A stretch of DNA of 64,000 nucleotides from the NCBI GenBank assembly GCA_025464975.1, contig JAODMT010000009.1:248001-312000 (forward strand), given 5' to 3'. Of this stretch, positions 8,745 through 16,332 are shown piece after piece. The number at the start of each line of letters is the position of its first letter. Position 1 is the stretch's first letter. Source of the stretch: Microbacteriaceae bacterium. GTDB lineage: Bacteria > Actinomycetota > Actinomycetes > Actinomycetales > Microbacteriaceae. The translations under genes were made by a program, and so were the position numbers. Under the pieces are notes generated by a model. The model was not told the DNA's origin, ran no database searches, and saw nothing but the letters and a program-made list of their open reading frames with translations.

Positions 8745-9554
8745 TCACACCGGACGGGAACGGTCCTCAACGAGGTCGCCGCCGGCGAAGGTCACCCCGA
8801 GCTCGCGGTAGTAGCCGCCGAGGATTTCTTCCACCGGCAGAATCGAGTGCAACTCGTCCCATGGCGAGTCCGAAAGCGTGAGCTCGGCATCGCCGCGCCA
8901 GGCCGGCCCGAGATCGGCGTCGACGCCGCCCATCGACACCAGCTGATCGAGCGAGAGACCTTGCCCCTGGCTGATCGAGGGCATGAAGCGGTTGTGCAGC
9001 ATCCGATGTCCGTTGACAAATCCATTGGTCTCCGATGGCTCCCTTAGCGTCACGACGGCCGAAGCTAGCCGGTGATCGTAGGCCGAGAGAGACGCCCCGA
9101 GCTGAGCCCCCGGCTCGAGTCGCGGGCTCGCCTTGCCCCGCGCGAACACGCGAGTGACGTGCACCGAACCCAACTTCTTCGGGTAGCCCTGAAACCAGCC
9201 GCGCCCGATGGCGAAGTCCTTGGTAACCCAGATCGCGACGCAGCGACTGTAGACCTCTCCCTGATAGGAGCAGCGCACCACCACGAACGCCTCGAGATAC
9301 TGTGACCGCACCGGGTCGAGCAATTCGAGGCCGCCAGTGCTGCAGGACTGCCAGTCGGCCCAGATCATCGCGACGGCGCCCGGGCGGTCGGGGGCGAGGT
9401 CGATGTCCGGCGGCAGGATCGCTCGCACATTACCCGGGTCGGTGAGATATTCGACGGTCAGCAGCGTTCCGGAGTAGAACCACGGCGGACTCGGCACGAG
9501 GGCACTTGCGCCGAGTGGAGTCAGCGGGGCCAGGAATCCGTTGAGAGCAGTCAT
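8745..9554 (-). CDS. Acetoacetate decarboxylase family protein
   Basis: A 269-residue protein of the acetoacetate decarboxylase-like fold. The N-terminus (GFLAPLTPLGASALVPSPPW) and the YPKKLGSVHV region are family hallmarks; the lysine pair is where the Schiff-base lysine sits in true acetoacetate decarboxylases. Many actinobacterial relatives are not acetoacetate decarboxylases and act on other keto acids or aldol products. The ATG at 9554 is preferred over the longer frame to 9653: a TACACT -10 (minus strand 9568-9563) lies 8 nt before it, indicating a leaderless transcript, and the operator overlaps the -35 position. It converges on the glutamine-synthetase-like gene with a 12-nt gap. Confidence 0.85.
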   Translation of the reverse strand: MTALNGFLAPLTPLGASALVPSPPWFYSGTLLTVEYLTDPGNVRAILPPDIDLAPDRPGAVAMIWADWQSCSTGGLELLDPVRSQYLEAFVVVRCSYQGEVYSRCVAIWVTKDFAIGRGWFQGYPKKLGSVHVTRVFARGKASPRLEPGAQLGASLSAYDHRLASAVVTLREPSETNGFVNGHRMLHNRFMPSISQGQGLSLDQLVSMGGVDADLGPAWRGDAELTLSDSPWDELHSILPVEEILGGYYRELGVTFAGGDLVEDRSRPV

Positions 9555-9583
9555 AGCGCCAGAGTGTAACCCACAATCGGCAC

Positions 9584-9601
9584 TTGTTCGGCTCCAAACG
9601 A
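9584..9601. promoter_or_regulatory. Operator palindrome (regulon site 4) of the acetoacetate-decarboxylase-like gene
   Basis: TTGTTC-GGCTCC-AAACGA, same arms and 6-nt spacer as the other copies with one mismatch in the right arm. It falls on the -35 region of the leaderless minus-strand promoter whose -10 is TACACT at 9563-9568. Confidence 0.6.
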
Positions 9602-9664
9602 GCGGTCGGGCAATGTGCCGCAGCCTCTTGACGATGAACGCTCCGTTCGCCATTGTTAGCTAAC

Positions 9665-9682
9665 TCGTTCGGACACGGACGA
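9665..9682. promoter_or_regulatory. Operator palindrome (regulon site 5) of the APC permease gene
   Basis: TCGTTC-GGACAC-GGACGA; the left arm is perfect and the right arm has one mismatch. It lies 34 nt before the permease ATG and just after a 10-bp perfect palindrome (GTTAGCTAAC, 9655-9664). Confidence 0.6.
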
Positions 9683-9716
9683 TCGCTTTTGTACCGAGCT
9701 CAATGAGGAGATCACG

Positions 9717-11210
9717 ATGGCGATTACTCGAGAGTCATCCGACACCGCAGCCACGTCGACATTGCACAGAGGGCGCCTCGGCGTTCTTGGCATCGTCTTC
9801 TTCGTCGTCGCTGCCGCCGCGCCGCTTGTCGGCATGACCGGGGCCGTTCCGGTGGCCATCCTCCTCGGCAACGGAGCCGCCGCACCCGGCGCCTACCTGG
9901 TCGTCGGCATCACCCTATTACTGTTCAGCGTCGGCTACGCGGCAATGAGCCAGCGGGTCACGAACGCCGGCGCCTTCTTCGCCTACATCGGGCGGGGACT
10001 GGGGCGGAACGCCGGCATCGCCTCCGCTTTCGTGTCCGTACTCGCCTACCTCGCGGTTCAACTCGCGGTCTATGGCTTCTTCGGCGGCCTGATCGCGAAC
10101 GAGATTGGCGTGCTGCCGTGGTGGGCCTGGTCGCTCCTCGCGTGGTTGCTCGTGACGGGACTCTCGCTCCTGAGCGTGGATGTCGGCGCCAAGCTACTCG
10201 GTGCTCTGATGATCCTCGAGCTCCTCTCCCTGATCGTCACCTCGGTGGCCATCCTGACAAGCGGCGGACCGGAGGGACTGAACTTCGCGGCATCCTTCGC
10301 GCCCGACCGCATTATCGCCGGGGGCCTGGCCGGTTCGGCCGGCATCGCCTTCGCGTTCGCCTTCGCGTCGTTCATCGGCTTCGAAGCGACGGCGATCTAC
10401 GGCGAGGAGTCTCGCGAACCCAAGAAGGCCGTTCCGCGGGCGACCTATCTCGCCGTCGTGGTGATCACCGTGCTGTTCGCGCTCACCGCGTTCGCCATCG
10501 TGACCGGGCTTGGGGCCTCGCGAGCGGTCGAACAGACGGCCGCGCTGTCCAAGGGGCTGACGAACCCGGCTGAGGTGCTGTTCTCCCTCGCGTCGCAATA
10601 CGTCGGACCGTGGATGGCCGTGGTCATGAGCATCCTCGTGCTCTCGAGCCTCTTCGCCGGCCTTCTCGCGTTCCAGAACGCGGCGAGCCGGTACATGTTC
10701 GCTCTGGCTCGCGGCGGCGTGCTCCCCCGCCGGCTTAACACCGTGAATCGTCGGGGTGCTCCCGCCGCGGCATCCGTCGTCACGTCGATCATCAGCGGGC
10801 TTGTCATCGTGATCTTCGCCGTGTTTCAGCTCGACCCGGTGCTCAACCTGTTCAACTGGTTCAGCGGCCTCGCCGTCGTGTCGATCGTGCTGATCGAAAT
10901 CCTGGTGTGCGTGGCGGTGATCGCCTACTTCCGGGCGAATCACGGGCGAGAAAACGTGTTTCAGACGCTGATCGCGCCGATCATCGCGGGGGTCGGACTC
11001 CTCCTCGGCGAGTACCTGCTCATGTCGCGCTTCGGTCTGCTCGCCGGCACGGCCGCGGAGGGCGTCGATCCGACGAAGACGCCGTGGGCGCAAAGCCCGA
11101 TCGGCTGGACCCTCATCCTGCTGCCGTTCGTGCTGCTCATTGTCGGGTTCATCGTGTCGAGCACGCGGAAGCGGGTCAACGAGGAGCTGTTGCGGGACGT
11201 GATCTCCTGA
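9717..11210 (+). CDS. APC-family amino acid/amine permease
   Basis: A 497-residue integral membrane protein with about 12 hydrophobic segments. The N-terminus (GRLGVLGIVFFVVAAAAPLVGMTG) and the ESREPKKAVPRATYLAV loop are typical of the amino acid-polyamine-organocation superfamily. A GAGGAG Shine-Dalgarno sequence sits six bases before the ATG. The gene has its own copy of the regulon operator and ends 2 nt from the convergent PuuC-like dehydrogenase. Its likely task is to import the amino acid or amine degraded by the region, as PuuP does for putrescine. Substrate is unknown. Confidence 0.9.
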   Translation: MAITRESSDTAATSTLHRGRLGVLGIVFFVVAAAAPLVGMTGAVPVAILLGNGAAAPGAYLVVGITLLLFSVGYAAMSQRVTNAGAFFAYIGRGLGRNAGIASAFVSVLAYLAVQLAVYGFFGGLIANEIGVLPWWAWSLLAWLLVTGLSLLSVDVGAKLLGALMILELLSLIVTSVAILTSGGPEGLNFAASFAPDRIIAGGLAGSAGIAFAFAFASFIGFEATAIYGEESREPKKAVPRATYLAVVVITVLFALTAFAIVTGLGASRAVEQTAALSKGLTNPAEVLFSLASQYVGPWMAVVMSILVLSSLFAGLLAFQNAASRYMFALARGGVLPRRLNTVNRRGAPAAASVVTSIISGLVIVIFAVFQLDPVLNLFNWFSGLAVVSIVLIEILVCVAVIAYFRANHGRENVFQTLIAPIIAGVGLLLGEYLLMSRFGLLAGTAAEGVDPTKTPWAQSPIGWTLILLPFVLLIVGFIVSSTRKRVNEELLRDVIS

Positions 11211-11212
11211 GG

Positions 11213-12727
11213 TCAGAGGTGGATGAAGGTGGTCTTCAACTCCGTGTATTTTTCCAGGGCGTGACGTGACTTGTCCCGGCCGTTGCCGGAGAGCTTGTAC
11301 CCGCCGAACGGCACGGTGAGGTCGCCCTCCTCGTAGCAGTTGACCCACACCGTTCCCGCCTTCAGCCGACGGGACAGCCGATGGGCAGTCGAGAGGTTCG
11401 ACGTCCAGAGGCCGGCGGCGAGCCCGTAATCGCTGTTGTTGGCGACCCGAACCGCCTCGTCGTCATCCTTCACCGTGACGATCGCGAGCACCGGGCCGAA
11501 GACTTCCTGTTGGGCGAGGGCGGAATCGGGTGACACGCCGGCGAAGATTGTCGGCTCGAAGAAGCAGCCTCCGGTCGCGACACCGGATGTTTCGGACGCG
11601 CCTCCGCCAAGCAACAGCTCCGCGCCATCCTGCAGCGCCCGCTCGACGTGTTCACGAACGTCTGCCATCCGCGCGCTGGATGCCAGCGGGCCCATGCCGA
11701 CCGCCGGATCCAACGGGTCGCCCGGTTGGTATTCGGCCGCGCGAGCCACCACCCCGGCGATGACCTCGTCCGCGACATCCTGGTGCACGATGAGTCGCGA
11801 TGGCGCGGTGCACATCTGCCCGGCGTTGAAGAAGATGCCCCAGGCGGCCGTCGCGATTGCCGCGTCGAGATCGGGCGCGTCGGGAAGGATGATGTTGCCG
11901 GATTTGCCGCCGAGTTCGAGCCAGGTGCGTTTGAGATTCGATTGCGCCGAGTACTCGAGATAGGCGCGGCCGACCGTGGTCGAGCCGGTGAAGGCGAGGG
12001 CGTCCACCCGCGGGTGCAGACCGAGATGGCGGCCGAGAGTCGATCCGCGGCCGGGCACGACGTTCAGCACCCCATCGGGGATGCCTGCCTCGATCGCGAG
12101 CTCGGCGATGCGAAGCGCCGAGAGGGAGCTGTACTCCGACGGCTTGTGCACAACGGTGCATCCCACAGCGAGTGCCGGCGCGATCTTCCACGCCGAGAGG
12201 GTGAGCGGAAAGTTCCACGGGGTGACGACTCCCACCACGCCGACCGGCTCCCTAGTGATGAGGGCGAGGTCGTCGGCGCCAACAGGCGAAGACTCGTCGA
12301 GCTCCTTGTCGGCGAGCTCGGCATACCAGCGATACGTCGCGAGCACCGCGCGAAGCTCGATCCCCCACGCGTCATCGATCGGCTTACCCATCTCGAGGCT
12401 GACCATCAGGGCGAGCTCGTCGCGATGCTCGTCGATGAGGTCGGCCCACCGCAGCATGAGTTCCTTGCGCCGGCGCGGCGGATACTGCGGCCACGGCCCC
12501 TCGTCGAATGCCCGCCGCGCCGCCGAGATCGCCCGGTCCAGGTCGTGCTCGTCTCCGGCCGGAACCTCCGCGAGCGGGGAGCCGTCGCGGGGAGCCAGGT
12601 GCGTGAACGAGGCACCCGCACTCGGCGAGGACTGCTTCCCGTCGATCAGCAGACTGGTCGGAAACCGGAGGTCGGCGGCCATCCGTGTCCAGTCTTCGTG
12701 GGAGTGACCCGCGGTCGTCTTCGCCAT
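11213..12727 (-). CDS. Aldehyde dehydrogenase, PuuC-like (gamma-glutamyl-aminoaldehyde dehydrogenase type)
   Basis: A 504-residue NAD(P)-dependent aldehyde dehydrogenase. Motifs include WNFPLTLSAWKIAPALA, FTGSTTVG, ELGGKSGNI, the catalytic cysteine in NAGQMCTAPSR and EVFGPVLAIV. The C-terminal GDLTVPFGGYKLSGNGRDKS and ALEKYTELKT match PuuC of the putrescine pathway closely. I start it at the ATG at 12727, where the family N-terminus begins; the open frame to 13291 is antisense to the PBP gene. A -10 (TAGGCT, minus strand 12771-12766) and an operator lie upstream. It probably oxidises the aldehyde formed from a gamma-glutamylated amine, or the free arylacetaldehyde. Confidence 0.9.
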   Translation of the reverse strand: MAKTTAGHSHEDWTRMAADLRFPTSLLIDGKQSSPSAGASFTHLAPRDGSPLAEVPAGDEHDLDRAISAARRAFDEGPWPQYPPRRRKELMLRWADLIDEHRDELALMVSLEMGKPIDDAWGIELRAVLATYRWYAELADKELDESSPVGADDLALITREPVGVVGVVTPWNFPLTLSAWKIAPALAVGCTVVHKPSEYSSLSALRIAELAIEAGIPDGVLNVVPGRGSTLGRHLGLHPRVDALAFTGSTTVGRAYLEYSAQSNLKRTWLELGGKSGNIILPDAPDLDAAIATAAWGIFFNAGQMCTAPSRLIVHQDVADEVIAGVVARAAEYQPGDPLDPAVGMGPLASSARMADVREHVERALQDGAELLLGGGASETSGVATGGCFFEPTIFAGVSPDSALAQQEVFGPVLAIVTVKDDDEAVRVANNSDYGLAAGLWTSNLSTAHRLSRRLKAGTVWVNCYEEGDLTVPFGGYKLSGNGRDKSRHALEKYTELKTTFIHL

Positions 12728-12773
12728 TGGAGAGTTCCGATCTGTTGGGATGGAGAACTCAAGCCAGCCTAGA

Positions 12774-12791
12774 TCATTCGGGCACGAACGG
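12774..12791. promoter_or_regulatory. Operator palindrome (regulon site 6) of the PuuC-like gene
   Basis: TCATTC-GGGCAC-GAACGG, one mismatch in each arm and the same 6-nt spacer. It is immediately upstream of the minus-strand -10 TAGGCT (12771-12766), in the -35/-10 spacer region. Confidence 0.6.
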
Positions 12792-12810
12792 CATGGGCGA
12801 GCGGCGCGGT

Positions 12811-15201
12811 TCAGCCTTTTCCGCCGCCGCCGTCCTTCTTGCCCGGGTCTTGCGTCGGGGGTGCGGGTGCAGGTGCGGCCAAGGATCCGTCGCTCACGTT
12901 GACCGTGATGGTTTGTCCTCGACCCACCACGGCTCCGGCCCCCGGACTGGTGGAGGCTACGGTTCCCGCGGGGAATTCGGATGCCACGGTGCCACCCTGA
13001 GCGAAGGTCAGCCCGAGACTCTGTATAAGACTCTTGGCTGCGGCAACGCTCTGTCCTGCCACATTTGGCACGTTCTGCGTTGCCCCTCGAAGAAGAGTCC
13101 CGCTCGGAGCAGGGAACGCGGTCCCCTTGCCGTAGACGGCACTCGCGTCCAACGACGCCAGGATCGGCTTCATCGCATAGGTACGAATGTTTGACGCCAG
13201 GATGCCGCCGACCGAGATTCTGCGCATGTTTTGCTGGCCCACGATGTTCCCGATCCACATCGCGGTCGCGGTCTGGCTGCTCGCGGCACACATGTAGCTC
13301 TGTAGCGCCTCGGCGGTTCCGGTCTTGCCTATCAGCGGTGTGCCGTCGCGGGGGTTCGCGACCGCACCGGTACCGCCGGGCTGCAGCGGCCCCTGAAGGT
13401 CATACGCGGCCGCCGCCGCAACCTCGGGAGAGATGACCTGGGTGCAGCTCTGCGCCTGGCCCGGAAGCTCCTTGCCGTCCGGCCCGACGAACTTGTCCAC
13501 CGCGATCGGTTGACACAGTTTTCCGTGGTTCGAGACGGTCGCGTAGGCCCCGGCCATTGCCAGGGGAGACGGAGTATTCGTGCCGAGAATCGCCGCCGGA
13601 CCGTAGTCCAACGGCTTGTTGTTGGCATTGTGCACGCCCATCGCCGTGGCGACGTCGCGGATGTCACACAGGTCCAGCTTCGACGCCATGTCTATAAAGG
13701 CGTCGTTGACAGATCTTTGGGTTGCCGTCAGCACGTTCATTGTGCCCTCGCTGACGCCACTGTCATTCTTTGGGGTGTACCCCCCTGGTATGCCGTATCG
13801 GCCGCCCGAGGCGCACTTGGCGGGGAACGACGAATAGGTCTTGATGTTGGCGTCCACGTACTCCTGCAGGCCGTGCCCGTTCTGCAACCAGTTGATGAGG
13901 GTGAACAGCTTGTAGGTCGAGCCCGTGGCGAAGCCGGAGGAGCCGCCGTACTCCTGGTCCGTGTTGAAATTGACGGCAGTGGTCGAGGTGTCGCCTGTAC
14001 CCGTGTCGTCGAAGGTCTTGTTTTGGGCCATCGATATGATGCGACCGGTGCCGACCTGCACCGTGGAGACGGCGCTACCAAGCTTGAATCGGCTCTCCGT
14101 TGCGGGTGTGCGCGCGGCCAGAACCGCTTCCGCCGTCGCCTCCTGATCAAGGTCGATTGTGGTGTAGACCGAATAGCCGCCCTTCTTCCACGCCGCCAGA
14201 CGATCCTTCGCAGTCTCGCCGAGACTTGTGAAGTTCTTCACGTTCTTCAGCACGTAGTCGCAGAATGACTTGGCCGCGGTCGCGTAGGAACAGCCGTTGG
14301 ACGCTGGACTGATCTTCACCGTCGTCGCGTTGACCGGCGTGGCCACCGCCTCGATGTACTGGGCCTGCGTGATCGACTTGACCGAAAGCATGTTGCCGAG
14401 GATCGCGTCGCGCCTGCTCTTGTTTCGCTCCCAGTTGTCCGGGGAGCCGGGGTTTCGTAACGACGGCGCCTGCACGATCGCGACGAGGCTCGCCGCCTGT
14501 GCGAGGGTCAGGTCTTTCGCCGTCGTCGAGTAGTACTGCTGCGCGGCCGCCTGGATGCCGTAGGTATTGCCGCCGAAGCCCGCGATGTTCAGGTAGGCGA
14601 GCAGAATCTGGTGCTTGGTGTAACGCTTTTCCAACCCAATGGCGAGCTTGGCTTCCTTGAGCTTGCGATCGAGGGTGTTCGCCTGCGCTGCCTTGATGGC
14701 AGCGGCAAGCTTGTCCTTGTTCTTGATGGTGGCAATAGCATCCTGAATGGCAAGCTGCTTTACGAGCTGCTGCTCGATGCTCGATGCCCCCTGGAGGGCC
14801 TTTCCGGTCAGGTTGTTGACCGCCGCGCGAGCGATGCCCGCGATGTCAACTCCCCCGTGGTCATAGAAGCGCACGTCCTCAGCGGCAACTAACGCATCCT
14901 TGGCGAACGGCGAGACCTCGTCCCACTTAACCTCTTCGCGGTTCTGGTCGTAGACCTGCGCGAATTGCACCTGCTGGCCGCCCTTGAGGCCGTACAGAAC
15001 GTTGCGCTGCGACTGGGTGCCGATCTTGATGTAGTCCGGCAGGTTGTCGAAGACGTCCACCGCACCGCTTGCCACGCTGCTCGTGACAGCGATCGAGGGG
15101 ACAACCATCGCCGTGACCAGAATTCCGGCCAGGACGCTGAACCCGATCAGACCGGCAATTCCAGCGAGAACGCCGCCGATCCGCAACCCTGCGCCGCTCA
15201 C
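12811..15201 (-). CDS. Class A penicillin-binding protein with C-terminal PASTA domain
   Basis: A 796-residue bifunctional peptidoglycan synthase. An N-terminal membrane anchor (GGVLAGIAGLIGFSVLAGIL) is followed by a GT51 transglycosylase domain (AAEDVRFYDHGGVD, SSIEQQLVKQ). The transpeptidase domain has STYK (Ser428, Lys431), an SVN motif and KTG (Lys626). One PASTA repeat (NVPNVAGQSVAAAKSLIQ) and a proline/glycine/lysine tail close it. It polymerises and cross-links peptidoglycan at the outer membrane face. The GTG at 15201 is the only start just before the anchor. It lacks a Shine-Dalgarno sequence but overlaps the stop of a 31-codon ORF (GTGA). The frame stays open to 15609 without family similarity. 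Confidence 0.88.
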   Translation of the reverse strand: MSGAGLRIGGVLAGIAGLIGFSVLAGILVTAMVVPSIAVTSSVASGAVDVFDNLPDYIKIGTQSQRNVLYGLKGGQQVQFAQVYDQNREEVKWDEVSPFAKDALVAAEDVRFYDHGGVDIAGIARAAVNNLTGKALQGASSIEQQLVKQLAIQDAIATIKNKDKLAAAIKAAQANTLDRKLKEAKLAIGLEKRYTKHQILLAYLNIAGFGGNTYGIQAAAQQYYSTTAKDLTLAQAASLVAIVQAPSLRNPGSPDNWERNKSRRDAILGNMLSVKSITQAQYIEAVATPVNATTVKISPASNGCSYATAAKSFCDYVLKNVKNFTSLGETAKDRLAAWKKGGYSVYTTIDLDQEATAEAVLAARTPATESRFKLGSAVSTVQVGTGRIISMAQNKTFDDTGTGDTSTTAVNFNTDQEYGGSSGFATGSTYKLFTLINWLQNGHGLQEYVDANIKTYSSFPAKCASGGRYGIPGGYTPKNDSGVSEGTMNVLTATQRSVNDAFIDMASKLDLCDIRDVATAMGVHNANNKPLDYGPAAILGTNTPSPLAMAGAYATVSNHGKLCQPIAVDKFVGPDGKELPGQAQSCTQVISPEVAAAAAYDLQGPLQPGGTGAVANPRDGTPLIGKTGTAEALQSYMCAASSQTATAMWIGNIVGQQNMRRISVGGILASNIRTYAMKPILASLDASAVYGKGTAFPAPSGTLLRGATQNVPNVAGQSVAAAKSLIQSLGLTFAQGGTVASEFPAGTVASTSPGAGAVVGRGQTITVNVSDGSLAAPAPAPPTQDPGKKDGGGGKG

Positions 15202-15293
15202 GCTGCGCCGATTCGCTGGGAGCCGATGCGTGGGGTCTTTCGGATCCGCGCATCGCCAGAAGGGAGCGCGTTGGCCGACAGGAAACGAGTCAT
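15198..15293 (-). CDS. Possible 31-residue leader ORF coupled to the PBP gene
   Basis: A short ORF (start MTRFLSANALPSG) with an ATG preceded by a CGGGGG element. Its TGA overlaps the GTG start of the PBP gene. The PBP start has no ribosome-binding site of its own, so translation of this ORF could deliver ribosomes. No homologue is recognised and it may be chance. Confidence 0.3.
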   Translation of the reverse strand: MTRFLSANALPSGDARIRKTPRIGSQRIGAA

Positions 15294-15534
15294 TAATACC
15301 CCCGAGGGATGGACGTGTTCGAGCGAAGTCTGGTCCCCTAGCAGGGCTTCCAGCTGAGCATAGCTCACGCGCGGACACCGGCTCGCAGGTTCGAAGATAG
15401 CAAAACCTGGTGCACGGGATGATAACGATTCTGGTCGGTTCCCCGCGGTTGGGGTGGGGGTGAGCGCGCGCCTTGTCCGAGGCGGCCGAACGCGGGTGTT
15501 GCCTGCCGAGAATGCCACCGAGACGGACGACAAC

Positions 15535-15567
15535 AAAAAGGCCCGGAATCGTTACGATTCCGGGCCC
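15535..15567 (-). terminator. Rho-independent terminator (minus strand)
   Basis: A 12-bp perfect stem (GGCCCGGAATCG / CGATTCCGGGCC) with a 3-nt loop; on the minus strand it is followed by five T. No gene on that strand ends here: only the last 15 nt of a tRNA-like 3' end precede it at 15574-15588. Apart from this and the promoter near 15832, I see nothing in 15294-15908. Confidence 0.7.
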
Positions 15568-15573
15568 TTCATC

Positions 15574-15588
15574 TGGTGCGGGGACAGG
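15574..15588 (-). other. tRNA 3'-end remnant
   Basis: On the minus strand it reads CCTGTCCCCGCACCA, a tRNA acceptor 3' strand with encoded CCA. It is almost identical to the end of the tRNA-fMet gene at 18832 and, like it, is followed by a strong terminator after about 7 nt. The rest of a tRNA (T-arm, anticodon arm) is not present. Confidence 0.4.
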
Positions 15589-15831
15589 CCCGGCGGCAAC
15601 AATCACCACCAGGGCTCAGCATCGTCAGTCCAGTACCCGCACCGTGCTGGCCCACGGCGACAAGGTCGGTCCGCTATCGGAATGTCAGATATCCCGGTCA
15701 CCGTCCGGCTCGCGCGGGGCGGGCTGAACACGTCGCGGCCTAAACGATACAGTCAGGGTCAATCCCGCTAGCCTTGCCCGTACGGTGGCGAACCGTCCCG
15801 CCCGGACAGCATCCAGGATTTCTTCAGCGTG

Positions 15832-15858
15832 TGTCGATCTGGCGCCGCGCCGATCGAC
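15832..15858 (+). promoter_or_regulatory. Probable ECF42-type sigma promoter of the DGPF-sigma operon
   Basis: TGTCGA (15832-15837) and CGAC (15855-15858) are separated by 17 nt. This agrees with the motif I recall for ECF42 promoters (TGTCGA at -35, CG[A/T]C at -10). It lies 50 nt before the DGPF gene, so the sigma factor probably drives its own operon. An 8-bp hairpin (GAAGGTCG / CGACCTTC, 15869-15889) occupies the 5' UTR. Confidence 0.6.
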
Positions 15859-15908
15859 CTCTGGGTGCGAAGGTCGAATGGCGACCTTCCTGAATCAAGG
15901 AGTACAAG

Positions 15909-16328
15909 ATGGCGAAGTACATGCTGATCATGCGCGCGACAGACGAGTCGTTCGCTAACTTCACGAGCGTCGACTTCAGCGAGATCCTCGACTCGATGGG
16001 TAAATTCAACGACGAGCTGATCCAGGCAGGCGTGCTGCTCGCGGCCGAAGGTCTCGATGACCCGAACAACGGCGTTGTGGTCGACTTCACGGGAGAGACG
16101 CCGGTCGTGACTGACGGTCCCTACGGAGAGACCAAGGAACTGTTCAACGGCTACTACATCCTCGACGTCGCCTCGATTCAAGAGGCAGTCGAATGGGCCA
16201 AGCGCGCACCGATGACCGCGGGAAGCAAAACCGAGATCCGTCGCGTGCCGTCGATCGATGAATTCCCCCAGGACAACGTCTGGGTCCAGAAGGAGCGCGC
16301 CTGGCGCGAACAGACCGGGCAGCTCTGA
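15909..16328 (+). CDS. YCII-related / DGPF-domain protein
   Basis: A 139-residue protein with the YCII-like ferredoxin fold. MAKYMLIMRATDES begins the domain and TDGPYGETKELFNGYYILD is the DGPF signature (DGPY here). DGPF proteins are found next to ECF42 sigma factors in many actinobacteria; their biochemical role is unknown. CAAGGAG precedes the ATG. The sigma factor gene follows after 4 nt, so the two form an operon. Confidence 0.88.
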   Translation: MAKYMLIMRATDESFANFTSVDFSEILDSMGKFNDELIQAGVLLAAEGLDDPNNGVVVDFTGETPVVTDGPYGETKELFNGYYILDVASIQEAVEWAKRAPMTAGSKTEIRRVPSIDEFPQDNVWVQKERAWREQTGQL

Positions 16329-16332
16329 TCGA

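Noticed and set aside
9636-9648. Palindrome GAACG-CTC-CGTTC between the acetoacetate-decarboxylase-like and permease genes, resembling the operator half-sites.
   Set aside because: Half-sites are in the opposite order (GAAC first) and the spacer is 3 nt, unlike the six consistent TCGTTC-N6-GAACGA copies.
10194-11348. A 384-codon minus-strand open frame rich in Arg, His and Asp.
   Set aside because: It is antisense to the APC permease, which has clear family motifs.
11648-12772. A 374-codon plus-strand open frame.
   Set aside because: It is a shadow of the PuuC-like dehydrogenase on the other strand.
12728-13291. N-terminal extension of the PuuC-like dehydrogenase to a 692-residue protein.
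   Set aside because: The extension is antisense to the PBP gene, low in complexity, and would run over the operator and promoter at 12766-12791.
15202-15609. N-terminal extension of the PBP to 932 residues.
   Set aside because: No similarity to PBPs. It would run through a terminator and the tRNA remnant; the membrane anchor begins directly after GTG 15201.
15574-15650. A complete tRNA gene on the minus strand.
   Set aside because: Only the acceptor 3' end and CCA fit. There is no T-loop, anticodon arm or matching 5' acceptor strand.
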